The notes under the pieces were generated by a model that saw only the letters and a program-made list of their open reading frames with translations, did not search any database and was not told the origin of the DNA. Source: Amycolatopsis nigrescens CSC17Ta-90 (GTDB lineage: Bacteria > Actinomycetota > Actinomycetes > Mycobacteriales > Pseudonocardiaceae). Taken from it: a DNA stretch of 64,000 nucleotides. The stretch lies in the NCBI RefSeq assembly GCF_000384315.1, contig NZ_ARVW01000001.1, positions 1,249,746 through 1,313,745 on the forward strand, in the 5' to 3' direction. The position numbers and the translations under genes are program-made. Below are positions 25,815 to 34,486 of this stretch, in pieces (within the stretch, counting starts at the first letter, position 1; every line of letters starts with the position of its first letter).

Positions 25815-27521
25815 ATGTGTGAGCACCACCCCCGCAGGACCTCGATCACCAGGGCGCAGTTCCTGAAGCTGGCCGGTGCCGCGTTCGCCGCGCCCGCCGT
25901 GCTGGGCGCGTGCAGCCCCGAACCCGCGGCCACCGGGGAACGCCTGCTGCTCGACAACGTCCGCGGCTACACGATCGCCGGCGGCGGCCTGCGCCGGTTC
26001 GCCAGCCTGCTGGTCGCCGCGGATGGCCGGGTGGAGGCGCTGGATCCCGGCAACACCGGGGGCGCCAGGCGGATCGACGGGCGCGGGCGGGTCTGCCTGC
26101 CGGGGCTGCATGACGCGCACGGGCACATCTGGGAGCTGGGCGCCAAGGCGACCGAGCTCAACCTGTCCGGTACCCGGTCACTGGACGAGGCGATGGGCGC
26201 GCTCCAGCGTTACGCCGCCGAACATCCGGACCAGCAGTGGATCAAGGGGCGCGGCTGGAACGAGGTGGTGTGGGGACTGGGCAGGCTGCCCACCGCCGCC
26301 GACCTCGACCGGGTGGTCAGCGACCGGCCGGTGTGGCTGGAGCGGGTGGACGGGCACGCGGCGGTGACCAACAGCGCCGGCCTGCGGGCCGCGGGCGTCA
26401 CCGCGGACACCCCCGATCCCGACGGCGGCCAGATCGTGCGCGGCGCGGACGGGCAGCCGGCCGGGGTCTTCGTGGACGCCGCGACCGACCTGCTGGACGA
26501 GCACCTCCCGCCGCTCGGCGAACAGGACCACCGGCAGCACCTGGAGGCCGTGCAGCGGCTGCTGAACAAGGTCGGGCTCACGTCGGCCAGCGACGCCGGC
26601 GCGGAGGCGGACCAGGTCGCGGTCCTGCGCAAGGAAGCCGACGCGGGCACGCTTTCCGTGCGCTTCAACGAGTTCCTGTCCTGGGACGCGTTCAGCGAGG
26701 TCGGCGCGGACGTGCGGACCGACTCGGTGGCGAACGACCTGCTGCGCATCCGCACGGTGAAGCTGTACGTGGACGGCGCGCTGGGCAGCCGCGGCGCCGC
26801 GCTGATCGACCCGTATCTCGACGCGCCGGACACCCGCGGCCTGCCGCAGCTGTCCGCCGAGGAGCTCAACGAGCAGGTGCGGAGCATCATCGACGGCGGG
26901 TACCAGTGCGCGGTGCACGCGATCGGCGACCTCGGCAACCGCATGGTGCTCGACGCGTACGAGCGGGCGCTGGGCGACGGGCCGTCCCAGCTGCGGCACC
27001 GGGTCGAGCACGTGCAGGTGGTCGCGCCATCGGACATCCCCCGGTTCAAGAAGCTCGGCCTGATCGCGTCGATGCAGCCGGTGCACGCGACCGACGACAT
27101 GAACATGGCGGAGGACCGGGTCGGCCCCGACCGCATCGCCGGCGCCTACGCCTGGCGCAGCTTCCTCGACCAGGGCACCGTGATCGCCGCCGGCTCGGAC
27201 TTCCCGGTGTCTTCGGAGAACCCCTTCGACGGCCTGCACGCCGCGGTAACCCGCACCGACCGCGAAGGCAAACCGGCGGGTGGCTGGTACCCGAAACAGG
27301 CGATGACGATCGTGGAGGCGGTGCGGGCATTCACCCTGGACGCCGCGTACGCCGCGCACCAGGAGCACGTGCTCGGCTCGCTGGAACCGGGCAAGTGGGC
27401 CGACTTCATCCTGCTCGACCAGGACCCGTTCGCCCCCGAACCCGGCCGCGCGCTGTGGCAGACCGGCGTGCTGCAAACCTGGGTCGGCGGCCGCCGGGTC
27501 GGCGACTACGGCACCCTCTGA
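25815..27521 (+). CDS. Exported amidohydrolase (YtcJ-like) lipoprotein
   Basis: The 568-residue protein starts with a signal of the Tat-like lipoprotein kind (ITRAQFLKLAGAAFAAPAVL, then GACS). It continues with amidohydrolase-3 features: VCLPGLHDAHGHIWELG (metal-binding His pair), QCAVHAIGDLGNRMVLDAYE, HRVEHVQVV and IAAGSDFPVSSENPF. YtcJ-like enzymes hydrolyse amide or N-formyl bonds in various metabolites. GAGGAGGA precedes the ATG. It lies 23 bases after the ThDP gene, so it is probably the last gene of that operon. Confidence 0.9.
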   Translation: MCEHHPRRTSITRAQFLKLAGAAFAAPAVLGACSPEPAATGERLLLDNVRGYTIAGGGLRRFASLLVAADGRVEALDPGNTGGARRIDGRGRVCLPGLHDAHGHIWELGAKATELNLSGTRSLDEAMGALQRYAAEHPDQQWIKGRGWNEVVWGLGRLPTAADLDRVVSDRPVWLERVDGHAAVTNSAGLRAAGVTADTPDPDGGQIVRGADGQPAGVFVDAATDLLDEHLPPLGEQDHRQHLEAVQRLLNKVGLTSASDAGAEADQVAVLRKEADAGTLSVRFNEFLSWDAFSEVGADVRTDSVANDLLRIRTVKLYVDGALGSRGAALIDPYLDAPDTRGLPQLSAEELNEQVRSIIDGGYQCAVHAIGDLGNRMVLDAYERALGDGPSQLRHRVEHVQVVAPSDIPRFKKLGLIASMQPVHATDDMNMAEDRVGPDRIAGAYAWRSFLDQGTVIAAGSDFPVSSENPFDGLHAAVTRTDREGKPAGGWYPKQAMTIVEAVRAFTLDAAYAAHQEHVLGSLEPGKWADFILLDQDPFAPEPGRALWQTGVLQTWVGGRRVGDYGTL

Positions 27522-27894
27522 GTCACCAGTGCGACCGGATTTCCTGTCTCAGATATTTCCCTGCGACCAGCGGGGCAATGATCACGAGAAAACGTTTCAA
27601 ATCCGGCGCTAATCCGAACAATGGTCGGCGATTAACCAACCTAAAACCTCGGAACCAAAACAATCATGGCCAAGCTTCACTCATTTGGAGGAGTGTTTGG
27701 CCGCACATCCACCCCTAGAGTCCCTGATCGGTAAGCCCTGGGGAATTGAGCAAACTCGACTTCGAGCCGCATCATCATCGGCTCAATACCAATACTAGAT
27801 CATTTAACGACTTTCACACCTGCCGGGGCCGGAAACCCGGGGAACGCCGCACAGCCGCGCGCGATGAACGCCACGGCCTTCGAAGGGGGTTCGC
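27522..27894. promoter_or_regulatory. AT-richer control region upstream of the radical SAM operon
   Basis: These 373 bases contain no gene and are clearly less GC-rich than the surroundings (runs such as aatccgaacaatggtcgg and aataccaatactagatcatt). The palindrome AAACGTTT lies near 27590, and a 6-bp hairpin GAGCCG/CGGCTC lies at 27764-27784. AAGGGGG at 27883-27889 is the ribosome site of the first gene. The region very likely carries the operon promoter and perhaps a regulator site, but I could not assign -10/-35 boxes. Confidence 0.55.
27764..27784. promoter_or_regulatory. Short hairpin in the operon leader region
   Basis: GAGCCG (27764-27769) and CGGCTC (27779-27784) form a 6-bp inverted repeat around catcatcat. 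No T-run follows, so it is not a standard terminator of the preceding gene; it may be an operator or a leader structure. Confidence 0.3.
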
Positions 27895-29442
27895 ATGAAA
27901 GTCCTGCTCGTCAATCCCAATGTGCTGACGCCGGAAGTGTTCCCCGCCGGGATGGAGTACACGGCGGAGCACCTGATCCGCGAAGACCGGCACGACATCT
28001 CGATCCTCGACATGAACGTCTCCGACGAGATCGACGCTTCGGTCCGGCATCAGGACCTGGTCCTGATGGGCGTGCGCAACGTGGACAGCGGCATGGACAA
28101 CGAGGCACCCGAACTGCCCCTGATCCGCTCGATCGTCGAACGCTTCCGACAGGTCTACACCGGGCCGATCGGCATCGCCGGGTCCGCGGTCAACCTGAGC
28201 CCGGAGGGTGTGCGCGATTACCTCGGCATCGAATACGCCTTGGTATCCAAGGGTTTCGGCGCGGTCGACCAGTTGCTCGCCAACCTGGACAAGGACGTCG
28301 TCCCGCCCGGCATCATCCGTGACTACTCGCGCTGCGTCGGCGGCGAGTTCGAGCGCAACGTGATCGACAAGGCGTTCTACCTGAAGGACGGCGGCCGGAT
28401 CGGCGTGGCCACCAAGTTCGGCTGCCCCTTCCGCTGCCAGCACTGCGACTATCCGGCGATCGACGGACGGGTGATCACCATGCGCCCGCCGCAGGAGGTC
28501 GTCGAGGAAGTGCGCAATCTGCACCGGGCCGGGGTGGACAAGATCTTCTTCGCCGACGCCCAGTTCAACCTCCCGGTCAAGCACGCCATCGCGATCCTCG
28601 AAGGACTGCTCGACGAGGACCTGAACGAAGTGGACTGGGACGGCTTCATCAACCCGCACAAGGCGGCGTTCAACGAGCGCCTCGCGCACCTGTACAAACG
28701 CTTCGGCAAGGAGCAGGTGCACTTCGGCATCGACAGCCTGTCCAACCGGGTGCTGCGCGAGCTGCGCAAAGGGTTCACCGTCGACGACGTCCGCAACGCG
28801 GTGCGGATGTGCCGCGAGCACGACATGGAGGTGAGCTGCAGCCTGCTCTTCGGCAGCCCGTCGGAGACGCTCGAGTCCGTGCGGGAGACCTTCCAACACA
28901 TCGACGAGATCGGCTTCAACTATGTGGACGTGAGCCCCCGGATCCGCATCTACCCGGAGACTCCGCTCTACGAAATCGCGGTCGAGCAGGGCATCGTGCC
29001 CGCCGGCGACCCGCTGCTGCACCCGGTGTTCTACCCGGTGGCCCGCGAGGTGCTGGAGACCGTCTTCGAGATGTCCGACGCGCGGCCGGAATGTCACGCG
29101 GCCGGGCTGGTCCAGTACTTCTCGTTCGACGAGATCCACCTTCCGACCGAGGGCCTGAAGGCCACCGGCGGGGCGGCGTTGCGGGAGCAGACCGCGATCC
29201 GGGTCAAGACGGTGATGGCCAGGATTCTCGACCTGGCCGTGTCACCCGAGCAGATCCAGGACGACCAGTCGCTCTACACCTCGGTGATCGGGCTGGACTC
29301 GATCGGGCTGCTGCAGGTACTGGTGGCGCTCGAAGCCGAGTTCGCCTGCCACATCGACGACGAGGACGTGATGGCCGCGGACCTCAAGGACGTCGCCAGC
29401 CTGGTACGGCTCGTCGAGGACAAACTCGCCGGTGAAAGATGA
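27895..29442 (+). CDS. B12-binding-type radical SAM enzyme fused to a carrier protein domain
   Basis: The 515-residue protein has three parts. Residues 1-135 form a cobalamin-binding-like Rossmann domain (MKVLLVNPNVL...), without a visible DxHxxG ligand motif. Residues about 165-370 form a radical SAM core with CPFRCQHC (Cys177, 181, 184), the [4Fe-4S]-binding CxxxCxxC. Residues about 435-512 form an acyl/peptidyl carrier domain with LYTSVIGLDSIGLLQVLV, in which Ser469 should carry phosphopantetheine. The enzyme could modify a substrate tethered to its own carrier (C-methylation, cyclisation or rearrangement). AAGGGGG precedes the ATG. The next gene starts inside its stop (ATGA). I know of no characterised protein with this fusion. 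Confidence 0.9.
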   Translation: MKVLLVNPNVLTPEVFPAGMEYTAEHLIREDRHDISILDMNVSDEIDASVRHQDLVLMGVRNVDSGMDNEAPELPLIRSIVERFRQVYTGPIGIAGSAVNLSPEGVRDYLGIEYALVSKGFGAVDQLLANLDKDVVPPGIIRDYSRCVGGEFERNVIDKAFYLKDGGRIGVATKFGCPFRCQHCDYPAIDGRVITMRPPQEVVEEVRNLHRAGVDKIFFADAQFNLPVKHAIAILEGLLDEDLNEVDWDGFINPHKAAFNERLAHLYKRFGKEQVHFGIDSLSNRVLRELRKGFTVDDVRNAVRMCREHDMEVSCSLLFGSPSETLESVRETFQHIDEIGFNYVDVSPRIRIYPETPLYEIAVEQGIVPAGDPLLHPVFYPVAREVLETVFEMSDARPECHAAGLVQYFSFDEIHLPTEGLKATGGAALREQTAIRVKTVMARILDLAVSPEQIQDDQSLYTSVIGLDSIGLLQVLVALEAEFACHIDDEDVMAADLKDVASLVRLVEDKLAGER

Positions 29443-30833
29443 CAGCCTCCTCGAAGACCGCGAACACCATGCCGCGCACCCAGTTCCTGCTCGGGGCGGA
29501 CGACGTGCCGACGCATTGGTACAACATCCTCGCCGATCTCCCCTTCCCAGTGCCCCATGAGCGGCGGGCGCGCGCCGACGGCACGTCCAACGGGCAGCGC
29601 CTGGTGCCGCAGCTCCCGCTATCGCTGTACCGGAGCAGCGTCAGCCTCGAGCCCCGCATCGAGATCCCCGAGCCCGTGCGGGACGAGTACCGCCGCTGGC
29701 GGCCGACCCCGCTCTACCGGGCCTGGCACCTGGAACGGCTGCTCGACACCCCGGCTCGCATCTACTACAAGTACGAAGGCGCCAGCCCGGCCGGCAGCCA
29801 CAAGCTGAACACCGCCGTGGCACAGGCATACTTCTACCGCCGAGCGGGCATCGAACACGTCACCACCGGCACCGGTGCCGGCCAGTGGGGCACCGCGCTC
29901 GCCATGGCCTGCCAGAGCTTCGGCCTCGGCTGCACCGCGTACATGGTGCGGTGCAGCCATACCCAGAAACCGTACCGCCACCTGTTGATATCGGCGCACG
30001 GCGCGGACGTGGTCGCCAGTCCCAGCACCCGTACCGAGGTCGGCAGGGCGGCGCTGGCACGGGACCCGGACACCGACGGCAGCCTGGCCATCGCCAACGC
30101 CGAGGCGATCGAGCAGGCCCGCGGCGGGGACTCCTGCCGGTTCTCGGTCGGCAGCGGCGAGAACCACGTGCTGCTGCACCAGACGGTCATCGGTGAGGAG
30201 GCGCTGCTCCAGATGGAGCTGACCGGCGACTTTCCGGACGTGGTGATCGGCTGCATGGGCGCGGGCAGCAACTTCGCCGGGCTGGCGTTCCCGTTCTACC
30301 GCGAGAAGATCCGCCGCGGGCTGGCCACTCGGCTGGTCGCGGTGGAGCCGGAAGCCTGCCCGAAGCTGACCCGGGGCATCTACGCGTGGGACTACAACGA
30401 CTTCTCCGGCGTCACGCCGATGACCAAGACCTACACCCTCGGGCACCGGTTCGTCTCCGCCGGCATCCACGCCGGCGGGCTGCGCTACCACGCGGCCGCG
30501 CCGATCGTGAGCGCGATGTACCACCACGGCGCGATCGAAGCCGTGGCCTATCCGCAGCGCGCGGTCTTCGAAGCCGGTCTTCGGTTCATCCGCAGCGAAA
30601 AAACGGTGCCCGCGCCGGAGTCGGCGCACGCCATCCGATGCGCGGTCGACGAGGCGCTACGGGCTCGCGAGGAGGGCAGGCCGACGGTGATCCTGTTCAA
30701 CCTCAGCGGACACGGCCTGCTCGACCTTTCGGCCTACGAGCAGTACCTGAGCGGGCAGATGCAGGACTGCGCCGCCACCGACGAGCAGGTACACCGGTCG
30801 CTGGCCACCATCCCCGCCGCGGAACGCGAGTGA
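29439..30833 (+). CDS. TrpB-like PLP enzyme lacking the catalytic glutamate
   Basis: The 464-residue protein is close to the TrpB2 type of tryptophan synthase beta subunit. KYEGASPAGSHKLNTA carries the PLP lysine (Lys122), and IGCMGAGSNFAGLAFPF resembles the phosphate-binding loop. In TrpB enzymes a motif ETGAGQ(H/W)G supplies the glutamate that orients indole; here it reads VTTGTGAGQWG, with Gly144 at that position. The enzyme may therefore catalyse beta-substitution or elimination on serine or a related amino acid with a nucleophile other than indole. Its ATG overlaps the previous stop (ATGA), and the next gene begins four bases after its own stop. Confidence 0.88.
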   Translation: MTASSKTANTMPRTQFLLGADDVPTHWYNILADLPFPVPHERRARADGTSNGQRLVPQLPLSLYRSSVSLEPRIEIPEPVRDEYRRWRPTPLYRAWHLERLLDTPARIYYKYEGASPAGSHKLNTAVAQAYFYRRAGIEHVTTGTGAGQWGTALAMACQSFGLGCTAYMVRCSHTQKPYRHLLISAHGADVVASPSTRTEVGRAALARDPDTDGSLAIANAEAIEQARGGDSCRFSVGSGENHVLLHQTVIGEEALLQMELTGDFPDVVIGCMGAGSNFAGLAFPFYREKIRRGLATRLVAVEPEACPKLTRGIYAWDYNDFSGVTPMTKTYTLGHRFVSAGIHAGGLRYHAAAPIVSAMYHHGAIEAVAYPQRAVFEAGLRFIRSEKTVPAPESAHAIRCAVDEALRAREEGRPTVILFNLSGHGLLDLSAYEQYLSGQMQDCAATDEQVHRSLATIPAAERE

Positions 30834-30837
30834 GGAG

Positions 30838-32001
30838 ATGGACTTCACCTGGAGCGAGGCGCAGTCGGCGCTGTACCAGCGGCTGCGGACGATGGCGGCC
30901 CGTGAGCTCGCCGAGGACGTGGTCGGCCGTGACCAGGCACAGGAGTTCTCACCGGGCGGCTGGAAGCGGTGCGCCGCCGAGGGCGTGCTGGGCCTGCCCA
31001 TCCCGCCGGAGTACGGCGGCCTCGGCTGCGACCCGGTGACCTGCGCGCTCGCGTTGGAGGGCCTCGGCTACGGCTGCCGCGACAACGGCCTGCTGATGTC
31101 GGTAGGCGCGCACGTGTGGGCGGTCGAGGTGCCGATCTGGCTGTTCGGGTCGGCCGAGCAGAAGCAGCGGCTGCTGCCGGAGCTCTGCGCGGGCCGGATG
31201 ATCGGCGCACACGCCATCACCGAGCCGGAGTCGGGATCCGACGCGCTGTCGCTGAGTACGCACGCCCGGAGCGGCGACGGATGCTACGTGCTGAACGGGC
31301 GAAAACGCTTCGTCACCAACGGTCCGATCGCGGACGTCATGATCGTGTACGCGACCATCGACCCGGACCTCGGCTTCACCGGCGTCACCGCCTTCCTGGT
31401 GACACGAGACCAGCCTGGCCTGCGGATCGAGCCCGGCCCGCCGAAAGCCGGATTGCGCACGGCGCCATGGGCGGAGCTCGTCCTGGAGAACTGCGAGGTG
31501 CCGATCGACCGCCGGCTGGGCGCGGAAAAGCAGGGCCGGACCATCTTCGCCACCACCATGGCCTGGGAGCGCGCACTGATCCTGGCTCCGCTGCTGGGCG
31601 CGATGCAGCGTCAGATCGACGACTGCCTCCGGTTCGCCCAGCGGCGCCGGCAGTTCGGCCGCCGGATCGGCAGCTTTCAGTCGGTGGCCCACGCCATCGC
31701 CGACATGCAGGTGCGGCTGGAGTCCGCCCGGCTGCTGACCTACCGGGCGGCCGCCGAGCTCGACGGCACCGCGGGCGGCTCGATGTTCCCCGAGATGGCG
31801 AAGCTGCAGACCAGCGAGGCGGCGGTGCAGACCTTCATGGCGGCACTGGAGATCCACGGCGGGCACGGCTACACGGTCGACGCCGAGATCGAACGCGACC
31901 TGCGGGACGCGCTCGGCACCCGGATCTCCTCCGGCACGTCCGCGATGCAGCGCACCGTCATCGCCGGGAAGCTCGGCCTGCGGCAAGGGAGCACGCCGTG
32001 A
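30838..32001 (+). CDS. Acyl-CoA dehydrogenase-like flavoprotein
   Basis: The 387-residue flavoprotein shows HAITEPESGSDALSL and the late EIHGGHGYTVD of the acyl-CoA dehydrogenase family. The usual C-terminal catalytic glutamate (YEGT) is replaced (RISSGTSAMQR). Instead Glu244 lies in MAWERALILA, the helix-G position used by isovaleryl-CoA dehydrogenase and by the prolyl-carrier-protein dehydrogenases of pyrrole biosynthesis. Next to an adenylation enzyme and a carrier domain, it most likely oxidises an aminoacyl thioester on the carrier. GGAG lies just before its ATG. Its stop overlaps the next GTG (GTGA). Confidence 0.9.
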   Translation: MDFTWSEAQSALYQRLRTMAARELAEDVVGRDQAQEFSPGGWKRCAAEGVLGLPIPPEYGGLGCDPVTCALALEGLGYGCRDNGLLMSVGAHVWAVEVPIWLFGSAEQKQRLLPELCAGRMIGAHAITEPESGSDALSLSTHARSGDGCYVLNGRKRFVTNGPIADVMIVYATIDPDLGFTGVTAFLVTRDQPGLRIEPGPPKAGLRTAPWAELVLENCEVPIDRRLGAEKQGRTIFATTMAWERALILAPLLGAMQRQIDDCLRFAQRRRQFGRRIGSFQSVAHAIADMQVRLESARLLTYRAAAELDGTAGGSMFPEMAKLQTSEAAVQTFMAALEIHGGHGYTVDAEIERDLRDALGTRISSGTSAMQRTVIAGKLGLRQGSTP

Positions 32002-33623
32002 CCGATCCGGGTGACACCCTCTGCGACTACCTGGAAGCGGCCGCCCGGCGCTGCCCCGACGCGGTCGCCGTCCGGTTCAGGGACCGCTCGATCAGCTACC
32101 GCGAGCTGGCCGAGCAGAGTGACGGGCTGGCCGGGACGCTGGCCGACGCGGGCGTCGGCACCGGCGATCGCGTGGGCATCTGGTCGACCAAGTCGATCGA
32201 GTCCGTGGTGGCCGTGCACGCCGTGCTGAAGCTGGGCGCCGCCTACGTCCCGATCGACCCGATCGCGCCGGTCAAGCGCGCGACCTACCTGCTCCGCGAC
32301 TGCGGGGTCCGCGCGCTGGTGACGACCCGGGAACACCAGGAGCTGCTCGATGACCACGCGCTGTCCGAACTCGGCCTGTCGCTGGTGGTACTGGCGGACT
32401 GCCGAGTCGCGCCGGCTCCGGCCCGGCCGGTCCGTCGCCTCGGCTGGTCCGAGGCGACGGCGACCAGGAAGGGCACCGGACCGCGGATCGGGCCCGTACC
32501 GGAGGATCTCGCCTACATCCTGTACACGTCGGGCTCCACCGGCGCGCCCAAGGGCGTCATGCTTTCGCATCGGAACGGCCGGGTTTTCGCCGACTGGGCG
32601 CTGCGGCGCTTCGGGGTCACCGGGGACGACCGGCTGGCCGGCCACGCGCCGCTGCACTTCGACCTCTCGATCTTCGACCTGTTCGCCGCGGCAGGCGCCG
32701 GCGCCTGCCTCGTCCTGGTCCCGGAGCACCGGCAGAGCCTCGGCCAGGCGCTCAACCGGTTCGTGCTCGAGGAGCGCATCACGATCTGGTACTCGGTGCC
32801 GAACGTGCTGACCAGGATGCTCGCCGCCGCCAACGAGTCGCCACTGGCGCGGTCCGCCCTCCGGGTCGTGCTCTTCGCCGGCGAGGTGTTCCCGATCAAG
32901 CACCTGCGGCGGCTCCGCCGTGCTGTGCCGGACGCCGACCTGTACAACCTGTACGGCCCGACCGAGACGAACGTGTGCACGTTCCACCAGGTCGGCGATG
33001 CAGACCTGGAGCCGGACCGGACGCGGCCGGTGCCCATTGGCCGGGGCTGCGACTACGCCACCACCGTGCTCGTCGACGAGTCCGGGAAAGTGCTCGACGG
33101 CACCGAGGTCGAGGGCGAGCTCTGCGTCGGCGGCGACTCCGTCATGCTCGGCTATTGGGGTGACCAGGCCAAGACCCGCGAACGGCTGGTCCTCCTGCCC
33201 GGAACCGACCGCTTCGACGACAGGGGCCCGGTCTACCGCACCGGGGACGTCGTGCGTCGGGACGCTCGGGGCGATCTGGTGTTCGTCGGACGGCGCGACC
33301 ACATGGTCAAGATCCGGGGCTACCGGGTCGAGCTCGGCGAGATCGAAGCCGTGCTGCTCGGACACGCCGACGTCGGGGAGGCGGCGGTCGTCGCGGTGCC
33401 GGAGTCCGACGGGACGCTCCGGCTGGAGGCCTGCGTCCGCTCGCGGGCCGCGAGCGGCCCCACCGAGCCGGAGCTGCGCCGGCACTGCCTGGAGGCACTG
33501 CCCCGTTACCTGCTGCCCGCGCGAATCCACCTGCTTGAGTCGCTGCCATTGACCTCGACCGGCAAGATCGACCGGCCGGCACTGACCACGGCGCTCGAAG
33601 CGCCGGCGGGCCCGCGTCCATGA
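31998..33623 (+). CDS. Stand-alone amino acid adenylation enzyme
   Basis: The 541-residue protein has the ordered core motifs of NRPS adenylation domains: YTSGSTGAPKG (176-186), LHFDLSIFDLF, NLYGPTETNVC (about 317-327), YRTGD (413-417) and STGKIDRP with catalytic Lys523. It has no condensation or carrier domain. The GPTETNVC form is typical of L-proline:carrier ligases such as PltF or RedM, but the substrate pocket cannot be decoded reliably here. It should activate an amino acid and load it onto the carrier domain fused to the radical SAM protein. It starts by GTGA overlap and ends by ATGA overlap. Confidence 0.92.
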   Translation: MTDPGDTLCDYLEAAARRCPDAVAVRFRDRSISYRELAEQSDGLAGTLADAGVGTGDRVGIWSTKSIESVVAVHAVLKLGAAYVPIDPIAPVKRATYLLRDCGVRALVTTREHQELLDDHALSELGLSLVVLADCRVAPAPARPVRRLGWSEATATRKGTGPRIGPVPEDLAYILYTSGSTGAPKGVMLSHRNGRVFADWALRRFGVTGDDRLAGHAPLHFDLSIFDLFAAAGAGACLVLVPEHRQSLGQALNRFVLEERITIWYSVPNVLTRMLAAANESPLARSALRVVLFAGEVFPIKHLRRLRRAVPDADLYNLYGPTETNVCTFHQVGDADLEPDRTRPVPIGRGCDYATTVLVDESGKVLDGTEVEGELCVGGDSVMLGYWGDQAKTRERLVLLPGTDRFDDRGPVYRTGDVVRRDARGDLVFVGRRDHMVKIRGYRVELGEIEAVLLGHADVGEAAVVAVPESDGTLRLEACVRSRAASGPTEPELRRHCLEALPRYLLPARIHLLESLPLTSTGKIDRPALTTALEAPAGPRP

Positions 33624-34486
33624 TCTCCACGACGCCGGGGGGCTCCCGGCCGGACGCCGGGGAAACCACCGTGGTGACCGAAACCTGGTTCAGCGCGGCG
33701 CTGAACCGGACCAAACGGGTCAACATCCTGCTGCCGCCGGACTACGCCACCGGCCGGCACCGCTATCCCGTGCTGTACCTGCTGCACGGTTATGGGGGCA
33801 ACCGGGACACCTGGCTGCGCAACACGGCGCTGCCGCAGTGCGTTCGGTGGCTGGACCTGATCGTGGTGCTGCCGGAGAGCGGCCGCCGCTGGTTCATCAA
33901 CGACCACGAGGGGCACCGGTACGAGGACTACCTGGTGCACGAGCTGGTCCCACTGGTCGATCGCAACTTCCGGAGCACGCCGGACCGCGCCGGGCGCGCC
34001 GTCGCCGGTTTCTCCATGGGCGGCGCGGCCGCGGTGTTCCAGGCCCTGCGGCACCAGACGACCTTCTCCGCCGCCGCCGGCCTCGGCGGTGCCTTCGAAG
34101 CACCACTGCGGATGGGCGACCCCTACGCCGCCCACCGCGGCGACCCCGGACTGCTGATGCCCACGGTCGAGAGCCACGAACGCGTGTGGGGCGAGCCGGG
34201 CAGCCCGACCAGGCAGACCTACTCGCCCTACCGGCTCCTCGACCGCTACGACCGGAGCACGCCGATCGCGTTCTACCTCGGGGTAGGCACGGAGGATTAC
34301 GGCCGCGTGCTGCGGATGAACCGGACCATGCACGGGGCGCTGCGGGAGCGCGGGATCGTCCACGAGTACCACGAGTGCCCCGGCGGGCACGACTGGGATT
34401 TCGTGACGCGCGCCCTGCCTGCCACCCTGGAGTTCCTGAGCCGCCACCTGACACCGGCGCGGCCGGGAGGAACGGACGAGCCGTGA
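33620..34486 (+). CDS. Esterase (esterase D/PF00756 family)
   Basis: The 288-residue alpha/beta hydrolase has VLYLLHGYGGNRDTW (oxyanion hole), AVAGFSMGGAAAVF with nucleophile Ser132 (GxSxG) and ECPGGHDWDFV with the catalytic histidine. Family members include antigen-85-like transferases and siderophore or peptide esterases. No signal peptide is visible, so it should act in the cytoplasm. In this operon a plausible job is hydrolytic release of the product from the carrier or from an ester intermediate. It overlaps both neighbours by four bases. Confidence 0.88.
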   Translation: MISTTPGGSRPDAGETTVVTETWFSAALNRTKRVNILLPPDYATGRHRYPVLYLLHGYGGNRDTWLRNTALPQCVRWLDLIVVLPESGRRWFINDHEGHRYEDYLVHELVPLVDRNFRSTPDRAGRAVAGFSMGGAAAVFQALRHQTTFSAAAGLGGAFEAPLRMGDPYAAHRGDPGLLMPTVESHERVWGEPGSPTRQTYSPYRLLDRYDRSTPIAFYLGVGTEDYGRVLRMNRTMHGALRERGIVHEYHECPGGHDWDFVTRALPATLEFLSRHLTPARPGGTDEP

